Assembly: GCA_018806915.1 (NCBI GenBank)
Contig: JAGKQI010000061.1
Location: 434,001 to 498,000, forward strand
Length of the DNA: 64,000 bases
From: Phytophthora colocasiae
Lineage: Eukaryota; Oomycota; Peronosporomycetes; Peronosporales; Peronosporaceae
Reading direction: 5' to 3'
Under the pieces are notes generated by a model that was not told the origin of the DNA, did no database searches, and was given only the letters and a program-made list of their open reading frames with translations. The position numbers and the translations under genes were made by a program. Each line of letters begins with the position of its first letter. Position 1 is the stretch's first letter. This document shows, one piece after another, positions 8,241 through 17,644 of the stretch.

Positions 8241-11200
8241 ATGGCCAGGCCAGTACGTCAGAGGTCCCGTGAACATAGTGTAGCTGTGACGCTCTCAAAA
8301 CTTCCGGGATTTCAGAATCTCTGGTGTCCTGTCGCTCAGTCTGATTCCATCAGACTCAGAAATAGCCAACTGTCGTATCCCACAAACGGCCACATCCCGA
8401 TTTCCTTTCTGACACACAAGTCAGAAGAAGATCCTGCAACCATGGGTTCTCCATTGGCTCCTACTAGTGGCAACGACTCGGGCACTGGGCCCGCTTCGGC
8501 ATCCACGGCATCGCGAGGTGATGACGGCGGCAATGCCGCGTCATCTGGAGGCAGCTTTAGCGCCCCAGCCTCACAGTCGAGCGCGTCCGCCGCTCCGAAG
8601 CAGGGCGTTGATGCTGCTGACGGCGATGGGCACGTGAACGTGCCGGACACATCTATGGCTTCTGCTTCTGCGAGTCTCTCTTCTGGCGTCGCAGCTCCAC
8701 TCTCTAGAGGACCGCACATCCTTTCCACTACCGAGGTGGATGATCTATTTGGGCCTGGACAACAACCGCTAGACGAAGATAAGTCTGACGTCCCTTCCAA
8801 CTGGGTGGACCCTGAGCCACGACCTGAGGGACAGCCATTTCTGGTTGGTGTTCCGGCGCTCGCCGAGGACTTCCGTGTGGGCAACCACATCGCGAACATC
8901 TATGGCGGACCCGGTGTTCTGGTGGGCCTTGAAGAGTTCACGTCGGCGGACATCTCGGAGCTTGAGCGTGTTATCCCTGACTTCACTGAAAGTCAGATGC
9001 TCGTTCCTCACGTGGATAGCCGTGACCGCCAGAACCTTGAAGCGCATATGGGGTCCGTCGATGTCCATCGGGAGTTGGCGTCAATCCTCCTGCACCTCCC
9101 TCATCAGCGTCTCGCTGAGCGGGTGTACAAGACATCCGGCTATCTGAAGCAGATGGCCGGCGCTCACCGTCGGCTTCGACTTCAAGTTGAGTCCCAGGGC
9201 AACACATTGGTGGACACGGCCGCTATCCAGAACGAGTCTGAAGATCTCAAGCGTCAGTGGGTCTTCAATTGCCAGTATTGGCGTCATGAAGTGCTGGACG
9301 CCCGGCGTACTGCTGGTGAGATTGAAGATCGCGTGAATGCGGAGTCCAAGAGCCTCGCGTCGCACTATCAGGACCAGATAGATGCCCTGGAGACCGAGAA
9401 GTCGGCCTTGGAAGAACGCCTGGAAGACTCTCGAGCGGAGGTTCGACTGCTGAAGGCACGCCCCACGACCACAGCCACAGACTCCTGGGGTTTCCTGGAG
9501 TACTTGTTTGAACACGGGGAGTTGAATGGCAGTTGGGTGCGTCTTCGGGAGCTTCTGGTGAACTTCCAAGAGGGCAAGGCACCGCCTAAAGACTGGGACA
9601 CCATCATCAATGTGACGGCAATGGATCAGCGTAAGGCGGAAATTCCTGACTTTTCCAAGCGTCTGGCGAGAATTCGGTTCGATCAAGCTGCGGAGGCCAA
9701 GAAATCAGCCAAAGTGCTGGATCTGACAGGTGCTGGCAGTGGTGTGAAGGTCTCCGGTGAACATGCGGGTGGCCCCGAGAAATCAGGCACTCGCCCGGTG
9801 AACAAGTCTGGGTCGCCCACCAGGTCGCCCAAATCTTCCGGATCTCCACCACCCAAGCCTAACCGGCCGTCTGGGAAACATCGGGTTCGTGTTCCTCAGG
9901 ATCGCCCCAAGAATTACACGCCTGGTATCGATTCAGTGCGTCCGGCGAACGCCAAGTCTCCGGTGTCCAAGGACGCAGTTCACACCACGTTACCGGCTGG
10001 AGTCGTCTGGGAAGAAGTTCGTCCGGACTTGCGCTTGGCTCTGCTCGCCGGCATTTCTTACGAGACAGCGATGAAGTGGCTACGCACGGACAAGCCCGCC
10101 CACAGCCTGTTCACGGGGCGCCCCTTGGTAAAAATGCTAGTGAGCATGATGTACTGGCGCAAGCTGAATCAGACCCCGTGGACTTCGTACGTCCCAGAGA
10201 CGTATTACAAGATGTCTGAGGAGGAACTGCGCCGTCTTCAGAAGAACGATGTGGAGCCACCGGTCTGGGAGGCACTGGACGCTCACGTCCCGTATCCCAT
10301 CAGCGAACCTGAGTCCACAGAGGATGACCCTCAGAAGGACCCGGACTTCAAGGAGTCTGGTGAACAAGAATCTGCGTCTAGCGACAGTGGTTCTGACGAC
10401 GAAAAGTCGAGCGGCAACAGCGATGACTCTGACGACGATGAGTCTGATGATCATTCGCACGCCGGCAACAAGCGTCCACGGGACTACGAGTCCAGCGATT
10501 CAGACGACTCGGGTCCGATAATCCCCACCAAGAAATCCAAGCGGGGTAGTGTACACGAGGCATCTCGATCCAAGTCAGGCAGTCAGAAGTCCGGTGGCAC
10601 CTCCACGTCAAGTCCCAAGAGCAAGAAGTCCGGTGGTTCGCCCAAGTCAAGTTCCAAGGACAAGAAGTCTCAAGACTCCAAGTCGTCTAAGAGTTCTTCG
10701 GGCAAGCGACCTTCTGGTAAACTCCGGAAGTCAAGTCTGGTGTCCAAGTCGTACAAGTCGCTGACACCGAAGGAGCTGCTGACAATCGAGGCCCCGGACA
10801 CACATTGTTCTTCGTGGCTGTACTACGGCATTCCGGTCCAGCCGACGAGTGACACCAAGACATCCATCGGGCAGACTCCCGGGTTCCCAGACTTCGAGCC
10901 CCACAGACACAGTCTGGCACGCCTTAAGAAACGCTGGAACTCCAAGAAGTACCAAGATTTGCTGGACGAAGTGCCAGCTCCCTGGGAGGTCATGTACCAG
11001 AACCGCCGGACCGAGTTATATTTTCACCGGCGTGAAGACCTCTGTCCTTTGGTTCAGGCGGACATCGAAGAACTCGCGTCTCTCATGCGCAAGCACGCCC
11101 AAGCGCTGTGGGAACGCACTCACTGGGTGATCATGGACCCCGACGAGGACCTGCTGTCCGGTGAACAGCACAAGGAACGTGGGCTCCGACGTGCATCTTT

Positions 11201-11525
11201 ACTGCGCCAATATCGAGGGACAGTATCCAAGATTCTGAAGCACAAGGATTTCCCGGAGACGCTCATGTTCGAGCCCGGTATCTGGAAGGTCCCGGACAAA
11301 TATTGCCCATGGATCTGGCAGGACCCACGTGCACGTGACATCGGAGGTCCCAAGTGCCTGAGCTTGCGCAAGCAACTCGAAGCTATCGACTCAGCGGAAC
11401 CGGCGCGCACGCAGTGGGCCACAGCGTCTGCCGACAAGGACTGGATGCAATACGTGCCATCCGACCTCCGGAAAGAAGCTCTGACGCCCGCTGAACGCGC
11501 CGACAATCCTGTCTCTCTGAAGTAA
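8241..11525 (+). CDS. Antisense accessory ORF of element D (1094 aa, unknown function)
   Basis: Intact 1094-aa ORF, ATG 56 bp inside the 3' LTR, transcribed against gag-pol. Residues 1-180 are Ser/Ala/Gly-rich; about 310-405 are a charged coiled coil; about 590-690 a Trp-rich folded-looking stretch; about 694-766 an acidic Ser/Asp tract; about 766-843 a Lys/Ser-rich basic tract with NLS-like KKSKRG; 845-1094 a second compact part with many Trp/Arg. No enzyme motif recognised. The layout suggests a nuclear, nucleic-acid or chromatin-bound protein. Elements A and B have an ORF in the same place. Known parallels are antisense ORFs of plant Tat/Grande elements and antisense LTR genes of retroviruses; homology to either is not shown. 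Confidence 0.8.
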   Translation: MARPVRQRSREHSVAVTLSKLPGFQNLWCPVAQSDSIRLRNSQLSYPTNGHIPISFLTHKSEEDPATMGSPLAPTSGNDSGTGPASASTASRGDDGGNAASSGGSFSAPASQSSASAAPKQGVDAADGDGHVNVPDTSMASASASLSSGVAAPLSRGPHILSTTEVDDLFGPGQQPLDEDKSDVPSNWVDPEPRPEGQPFLVGVPALAEDFRVGNHIANIYGGPGVLVGLEEFTSADISELERVIPDFTESQMLVPHVDSRDRQNLEAHMGSVDVHRELASILLHLPHQRLAERVYKTSGYLKQMAGAHRRLRLQVESQGNTLVDTAAIQNESEDLKRQWVFNCQYWRHEVLDARRTAGEIEDRVNAESKSLASHYQDQIDALETEKSALEERLEDSRAEVRLLKARPTTTATDSWGFLEYLFEHGELNGSWVRLRELLVNFQEGKAPPKDWDTIINVTAMDQRKAEIPDFSKRLARIRFDQAAEAKKSAKVLDLTGAGSGVKVSGEHAGGPEKSGTRPVNKSGSPTRSPKSSGSPPPKPNRPSGKHRVRVPQDRPKNYTPGIDSVRPANAKSPVSKDAVHTTLPAGVVWEEVRPDLRLALLAGISYETAMKWLRTDKPAHSLFTGRPLVKMLVSMMYWRKLNQTPWTSYVPETYYKMSEEELRRLQKNDVEPPVWEALDAHVPYPISEPESTEDDPQKDPDFKESGEQESASSDSGSDDEKSSGNSDDSDDDESDDHSHAGNKRPRDYESSDSDDSGPIIPTKKSKRGSVHEASRSKSGSQKSGGTSTSSPKSKKSGGSPKSSSKDKKSQDSKSSKSSSGKRPSGKLRKSSLVSKSYKSLTPKELLTIEAPDTHCSSWLYYGIPVQPTSDTKTSIGQTPGFPDFEPHRHSLARLKKRWNSKKYQDLLDEVPAPWEVMYQNRRTELYFHRREDLCPLVQADIEELASLMRKHAQALWERTHWVIMDPDEDLLSGEQHKERGLRRASLLRQYRGTVSKILKHKDFPETLMFEPGIWKVPDKYCPWIWQDPRARDIGGPKCLSLRKQLEAIDSAEPARTQWATASADKDWMQYVPSDLRKEALTPAERADNPVSLK

Positions 11526-11911
11526 GTACGCCAGAGGTCTGGTGTACTCTTCGCGACATCTCCGGGGAACTACACTTCTTCTTCCAGAACAACTTAGTCG
11601 TCTGCATATCGTAGCGTAGTAACAATTCCAAATATAGTTCCCCGACGACCTTTCTCCTTTAACATCCTCACATGTCGTTCAGTAATCTTCTTCTCATAGC
11701 ATCATCATAATCCACTTCGTAAAATTCCATCATACACACACAACCACAAAATCATCTCCATACAAATTCACATAACAATCACCATCTCTGGGAGTCACGT
11801 ATCCCCGAAATCACATTTCCGAAAGACATGTCTCTCAGACACCTCATCTCTGAAATACATCGTCTGGTGAACAGTGATGTTCACCAGAGTTTTCAGAATA
11901 GGTTTTAGAGT
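11526..11911. other. Convergent spacer between antisense ORF and pol of D
   Basis: 386 bp without a gene. It contains a 10-bp inverted repeat, TCTGGTGAAC (11863-11872) and GTTCACCAGA (11879-11888), with a 6-nt loop, 24 bp from the pol stop codon. It may serve as a shared 3'-end signal for the two converging transcripts. Confidence 0.5.
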
Positions 11912-13219
11912 TTAAACTCTGGGGTGATCGTCTCCAGCTTGCATTGCCTGGAAACGAGCTCGCGCTCGTGCACTCTGATTGAACTCATATAGCAAAGCGC
12001 CACAGTTCAGCTTTGACAAGGGTAGCCACTCTGTCTCGTCGTACCCCTTCCACTTGACCAGGTATTCGCGAAGTCTCTTGGAGGTCCTGGTACGTTTGCT
12101 CCACCGAGTGTCTAGTATATTTTCCACTTCGTATTCATTGTTCTCGGTGTCGGGCTCCCAACTGTCTTCTGGTAGCAGTGCTGCATCAAAGTCATCATCC
12201 TCATGGACATCGAGTTCCACAGTCGGTCTTCTGGGAAACAAGGCTCTCGGCTTCAGGCGACTTATATGCACCCAAGGGTTCACCCGATACCCGGTGTCCT
12301 CGACCTTCAGTTTCACACGAAAATCATCCAACATCTCTTCAATCCGGAAAGGACCATGCCACATGTGTGCGAGCTTCCGACTCAACCCCGTTTGTACCTT
12401 GGGGATGTATAGCCACACGGCATCACCGACGGCAAATCCGGACTTCAGACGTTCCGACAACTCCTTCCAATTTCGGGTCTGTTCTTCAGAACGCTCCCGC
12501 TTGGCCTTCTTCTGAAGTTCTTCAGCACAGGCTTGAGCGTAGCTGTAATCTCGCTGCATCTTCCGACGCCACTCATAAGCAGTGCGCTCTTGTAAACCAG
12601 AAGGCTTTGGACCAAGCATCGCGGACACAGTCCCGTGAGCATCCCATCCGTGCACCAGAAAGAAAGGTGTTTCCAGACGGGTCGCATCAAAGGAAGTGTT
12701 CAACGCGAACATCAGACGTTCGGCGTGGTCATCCCAGTCACTTTGGTCAGCTTCAGCGATGTAGGCCTTGATGGCACGCACGACCGTCTGAACAGACCGT
12801 TCTTGTTGGCCGTTCGCCTGGGGACGGTATGCCAGAGTCGCCCGCTGTCTGCTTCCCAGGAGATCCCGGAAACACCTGAACACTTCACTCATGAACCGAG
12901 GGTCCTGATCATGGCGTATCAGTGAACTAGCTCCGAAGTTCCGGAAGACACGTTCCTCGTAGGCCTCAGCGACATCTTGAGCCGTAGTAATACTCATAGG
13001 CTTGCACATCACATATCCTGAGAACATGTCTTGGAACAACAACAGGAACGTGTTGCCTCTGGCGGACTTTGGCATGTGCGTCACGAAATCCATGGACACT
13101 ACTTCAAAAGGTCGACTGGGCTCGATGTTGCCGGGCGACGGTCCAGGATTCGGGGGACGCCCCTTGCCACTTGCACAGTCCATACACTCCTTGGCGAACC
13201 TCTCCACATCAGCGTACAA
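11912..13219 (-). CDS. D pol: integrase core and chromodomain
   Basis: 435-aa frame. It begins inside the zinc finger (CMDC). The catalytic triad is D44 (MDFV), D104 (RHDQDP) and E140 (GQQERS), with D-35-E spacing. A GPY/F-like region with LAHMWHGPFRI follows. Residues about 340-410 form a chromodomain (EYEVENILD ... EYLVKWKGYDETEW), expected to target insertion to marked chromatin. It is one frame off the upstream RNase H frame: a small indel near 13217 separates FYWI from LYADV. The frameshift may be real or a base-calling error, since the rest is intact. Confidence 0.9.
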   Translation of the reverse strand: MYADVERFAKECMDCASGKGRPPNPGPSPGNIEPSRPFEVVSMDFVTHMPKSARGNTFLLLFQDMFSGYVMCKPMSITTAQDVAEAYEERVFRNFGASSLIRHDQDPRFMSEVFRCFRDLLGSRQRATLAYRPQANGQQERSVQTVVRAIKAYIAEADQSDWDDHAERLMFALNTSFDATRLETPFFLVHGWDAHGTVSAMLGPKPSGLQERTAYEWRRKMQRDYSYAQACAEELQKKAKRERSEEQTRNWKELSERLKSGFAVGDAVWLYIPKVQTGLSRKLAHMWHGPFRIEEMLDDFRVKLKVEDTGYRVNPWVHISRLKPRALFPRRPTVELDVHEDDDFDAALLPEDSWEPDTENNEYEVENILDTRWSKRTRTSKRLREYLVKWKGYDETEWLPLSKLNCGALLYEFNQSARARARFQAMQAGDDHPRV

Positions 13220-14447
13220 TCCAGTAGAACTCGGAGCTCAGCTTCTCGAACGTACGTTTGATTCCCTGGTGAGCACCCTGGTAATCCCCATGAGCATAAT
13301 GCAACATATCAGCATGCAAGTCTCTGGGGACCACAAGTCGGAGCTCATCAACCATGTCTCTCGGACGTTCCCTGGTAGCACGGCTGAGGCGGTACAAACC
13401 GTCTCTGGAATCCAAGATAAAGTCATCGGCGATCCTGGCAAGCTTCCTTACTCGGGGTCGTGGTAGATCTCCCACGTCACCCTTAAGGAACTTGATGAGT
13501 TCTGCCAGATGAACATCTTGAGTCTGGTGAGCTTTGATCCTCCGCCAGCGTTCTTCCTGAAACTCCAGTGGGCCCATAGGTTCACGAGCCTCTACGTCAT
13601 CTGGTAGGTTTGCCTCTTCTTGATTGCGTGCACGAGTGATGGCAACAAGCACCTTGGCAGCATGAGGCAGGGGCGCAGACTCTGGCCCTGGGTCATCCAT
13701 CTCCGGTGTACAATCATGTTCACCAGAGGTCTGGTGAACATCGTCCGGGGCTTCAGAAGACACCCCTTCGGGAGGCTTCATCAACTTCTCTGGGATCTTG
13801 GACACCAGTTTCAGATGAGTCAGTTCGTCAGGGTCTTGGACCTGCCAGGACTCGCCAAGAACAAGAGTCTTGGACGTCAAATAGTCCGCTGCTTGATTGA
13901 ACTCACGCTTCACGTGCACTAGCTTCAGAGACTGGAACTTGATTTTCAGAGACTCAAACTCGGCCAATTTCCGCTGCAGGTTCGGCTGATTACAATTGAT
14001 CAGTCCTTGAGCTTGCTGTATAGCGATACTAGAGTCTCCGACAACCACCAAATCTCGGATGCCACGTTCCAAAGCTAACTTCAATCCATTGATCAGACCA
14101 CAGTACTCTGAGTCATTCACAGTGACATCTTTCAGAGCGAACCCTTGGGCTTCCAGGATATTCCACCCCGGGAGCTCCCAGAGCACACATCCGCAGCTTC
14201 CCAGGCGAGTGGATGTCTTGGCGGCACCATCAAAACTTAGAACACAACCTCGGTAATCAGCCTCTAGCATCTCCACGCTAATGGGTGCTGGAGGTTTGGC
14301 TCGCCCCTTGACGGGGATGAGGTTTTCAGAGACCTCATCGAGGTGTTCACGGGGTGTGATGCCCGCTCCAAGAATAGCCGGGAGACCATCTTCATCTCGC
14401 TGGATCCTGCGAATCTCCAAGTTCCATGTGACAACTTCAATCCCCAC
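13209..14447 (-). CDS. D pol: archaeal-type RNase H and integrase N-terminus
   Basis: 412-aa frame. Residues about 90-220 form a second RNase H of archaeal/plant-like type: SFDGAAK (D), NDSEYCGL (E), VVGDSSIAI (D) and VKREFNQAADYL (D), so the four-acid site is present. The integrase HHCC start (H...H before FYW) follows near the end. Joined to the RT frame by a 1-nt loss in a G run near 14450: four Gs where five keep the frame. This domain is presumably the working RNase H, because the older one upstream has lost catalytic residues. Confidence 0.88.
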   Translation of the reverse strand: MGIEVVTWNLEIRRIQRDEDGLPAILGAGITPREHLDEVSENLIPVKGRAKPPAPISVEMLEADYRGCVLSFDGAAKTSTRLGSCGCVLWELPGWNILEAQGFALKDVTVNDSEYCGLINGLKLALERGIRDLVVVGDSSIAIQQAQGLINCNQPNLQRKLAEFESLKIKFQSLKLVHVKREFNQAADYLTSKTLVLGESWQVQDPDELTHLKLVSKIPEKLMKPPEGVSSEAPDDVHQTSGEHDCTPEMDDPGPESAPLPHAAKVLVAITRARNQEEANLPDDVEAREPMGPLEFQEERWRRIKAHQTQDVHLAELIKFLKGDVGDLPRPRVRKLARIADDFILDSRDGLYRLSRATRERPRDMVDELRLVVPRDLHADMLHYAHGDYQGAHQGIKRTFEKLSSEFYWIVR

Positions 14448-17400
14448 TTCACATTCCGACCATCAGCCGAGCTGGATGACAGGAGCCATTTCAACACCGA
14501 ATGTCTGGTGTACACCGTGATCACGGGACTCGTGTTTATCAGAGCCCGAAAGTTCTCCAGAACTCTGAGAATCGCGATGACCTCCTTCTCTGCGATGTGA
14601 TACCGGAGTTCTGCCTCATTCAACACACGTCCAGTGAACCGTACGGGGTGTATCACTCCATCGTACTCCTGTCCCAAGACGGCTGAAGCAGCCCACGGGT
14701 TCGCATGAGGTATAATAACGAAAGGCCTGGTGCGATCTGGGTGTCTGAGGAGCGGTGTCGAGACAATCTTGCGCTTCACAATCTCAAAGGCTTCCTTAGC
14801 TCGAGCCAAATCTCGACCAGCACGAATCTGTTCATCAGACAACTCGTAGAGCACAGCAGCGATCACCGGTAAGTCTTCGATAAACTTGTTGTAATAATTC
14901 AGACTTCCCATGAAACTCTGTACTCCCTTGAGTGTCGACGGAAACGGCAATTCTTCCACTCCCTTGACGATCTTCGGCGTGGCTCTCAGTCCTTCAGCAC
15001 TGATCTCATGCGACAGATAAGGAATCGTCAGCTTCCCGAACTCGCTCTTGGGCAAGCTCACAGAAATGTTCCAGTATCTGAGTCTGAAAAGCAAGGCGTT
15101 CAGGTCTTCACAAAGTTGATCCCAGGTGGGCGCCCCATGAGCAATGTCGTCAATGTAGGAACTTCGACCGAGTACCGGTCCCATGAAGGACGGGACTGGG
15201 ATGTTCCTCTGAAAGACAGTCATTTGGTCGGTGAGCACCGGAACCTCTGGCATGTGTTCATCAGAGTTCTGAAGTTGTTCACCAGACATCAGACCATGTA
15301 CGTCAGAGTTCTGGGGTTCTAACTTCAGGAATTCCAGCACATCGGGGTCAACCTCAGCTTCCTCTTCAGGTGACAATCGCACGAACCCCCACAGGCAGTT
15401 ATCCAGCATAGCCTGGTACACCAGAGGGGCGTTCTTCAGACCGAAGGGCATTCTTACCCACTGGAAATGTCCAAATGGGCAGATGAACGCTGAGATCAGC
15501 CTTGCACGCTCCGTCATTCGAATAGCCCAAAAACCACTCGCCATATCCAGACTCATAAACCACAGTGCTGCCTCAAACCCAATCAACAGATCGTCTATCA
15601 GGGGCAACGGATAACGCGACAACTGGATAAAACCATTCACCACTCGATAATCAATACACATGCGTATGTCCACACCATTCTTCTTGAGGACAATCACAAT
15701 TGGTGATGCCCAAGGCGAAGTCGAGTACTCGATGAGTCCGGTCTCCAGGAGCTTCTTCAGTAGTTCGTACACTTTGATCATCAGGTGAGGGGCGACGGAC
15801 CTCGGACGTTGGGCAACAGGTTTAGCGTCTCCCACGTCCAAGTCACAGACCACGCCCCTTGCCGGGGCAGGTGCGGCGTTGCCGTCTCCCAGAAAGATTT
15901 TCCGATGATACTTCAGGATGTCCCTGAGTTTCTGCTCCATCTCCGGCGTCGTTTTCCCGGGTACTCCGACGTCAGCCTTGTCGATATCGCATTCGGGAGT
16001 CAGATCTTCCAATTCGGGTAGCATAACCAGTTGGTCACGTAATTGAGAGAGTAGCTCCGTTCCTTCCCGTATGTAGACACCGGGTTCCAGATCCAATTCC
16101 TCATTCGTGACTCGCATGCACCGCTCGTACTCGGCTCGGAGCTTTTCCACAGGGGTGCCTGGCATACTCTGGATTGGGATGTCCCATGAACAGTCTGTCG
16201 GATCCATATCTCCCATGAACAGTTCACCAGAAACACTCAGGGTGACTTCATCCTCGACCATGTTACTCGGAATTCCAGACGTGGTTCCGGAGTCTTTCGG
16301 AGTCGTTTCTTCTGATGGCAATTCCAGATCTCCGGTGTCCACAGCGGTATCTCGGGTCTCCTCTTCTCCGACACCCACCCAGTCATCTGTCTGCGTAGCC
16401 ACATCCAAAGCGAAACGAACTCGTTTTGTTCGTGGGACCGAAGTAGGCCTCACAAACTGTACTCGAGCATTGTCCAGCCTTGGGCGCTGTAAGATCTTAG
16501 TTGGCCACGGGTATACCGGGTGATCCACACACGGAGGTTGAGGCATCAGATCCTCCAAGTCAGCTTCGGCCTTCAGGCGTCTCTTCGTCTCTGGTGACGG
16601 AGTGTTCTCCAGAATCAAAACTTCCCAGTCACGATAGGCTGCAGAGCCTGGTCGTACAAAGCGACCATGTCGTGGGAAAAACCCATACTCCACAATCCTT
16701 GCAACGTCAGAAAATTCATTCACCCACGTATTCTTGTCAGAAATGTTCACCACGCGCACCACCACAGGCCATGACCGGGCTGCATAAATCAGCTGAGTCA
16801 CCCAACGGTCTCCACGTCCCGCCCACACGACTTCTCGTTGTGGGTTCGTCGGACCATAATCAATGCGAACAACAAATTCTTCACCAGGTCTCAGAAGTAC
16901 AGCTTCACTTGGTCTGATGGACCTGTTCCTGCCGATATGATCACCGGGCTCCCAGATGCACATCATCACCACGACTTCGTCTGGCATAGATACCAGTCCC
17001 TCACGGACGCTGATCCTCAGACCAGCAGCGAACATGAATCCCATTCCCAATAGCACGTTTATACCTTCGCCGATATTCGCAACCCAGACATCAATAATGT
17101 AAACCACTCTCGGTCCGAGAGTCAGCTTGATCTCAGCACTGGCACCAATGTACGTCGGAACACCTCCCATCCCAGACACCCTTGTTTGTTTGTGTGACTT
17201 GAGCCTGAGTCCGAGCTTACGCGCAAAGTCGTAACTCAGGATGTTGATAGTCGCACCGGTGTCCAGGAGAATCTTGGTCCGATGATCATTGACAGCGCCA
17301 TGCACCATGACCACATCACGCTTTGCAGGATCAGGGTAGTGATCCTCCCACCAGCCATAACATTCCCCGTCTTTCAGACGAAACTGGATTGTGTCGTCCG

Positions 17401-17634
17401 GAGGCGGTTCATTGTCTCTCGGAAAGTCCGGTGAACAGTCTCTCGGAAAGTCCGATGAACTGTCTCTCAGACGCGGAATTTCTGAAGACATGGCTGATTC
17501 TTGAGCTAAAGCGGTCATGCAATGTTGATTTTTAGGTTGGGTTGTTTTCAGCTCCGGTCCTACGTACACTAGAACACATAACTCTGGGGGTGTGCCTTGC
17601 CCGGCGCGTTTCGGATCCCCATCCGACGGGCTTG
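14264..17634 (-). CDS. D pol: protease, reverse transcriptase and degenerate first RNase H
   Basis: Frame is open from the gag frameshift site (no ATG needed) to 14264. Retropepsin active site is LLDTGATIN, near residue 102 counted from 17569. RT has MASGFWAIRM, the PFGLKNAP fingers/palm motif and catalytic YIDD near residue 803. The first RNase H keeps the fold pattern (AEKEVIAIL), but the first catalytic Asp is replaced (HAN instead of DAS) and TDH reads TRH, so it should be inactive, a connection-like domain. It ends out of frame after the single-base loss near 14450. Confidence 0.9.
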
Positions 17635-17644
17635 CTAGTTTAAC
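17599..17644 (-). other. -1 frameshift signal between gag and pol of D
   Basis: Slippery heptamer G TTA AAC (17644-17638) followed at once by the gag stop TAG (17637-17635). Downstream is a nested structure: outer stem GCCCG/CGGGC (17627-17631 with 17599-17603) enclosing a hairpin TCGGAT-gggg-ATCCGA (17611-17626). Pol is open in the -1 frame directly from here. GUUAAAC is an established viral slippery site. Element B has the same heptamer, stop and nested-stem plan. Confidence 0.82.

Noticed and set aside
9081..9686. 201-aa minus-strand ORF inside the D antisense gene
   Set aside because: Shadow frame of the coiled-coil region; no recognisable domain.
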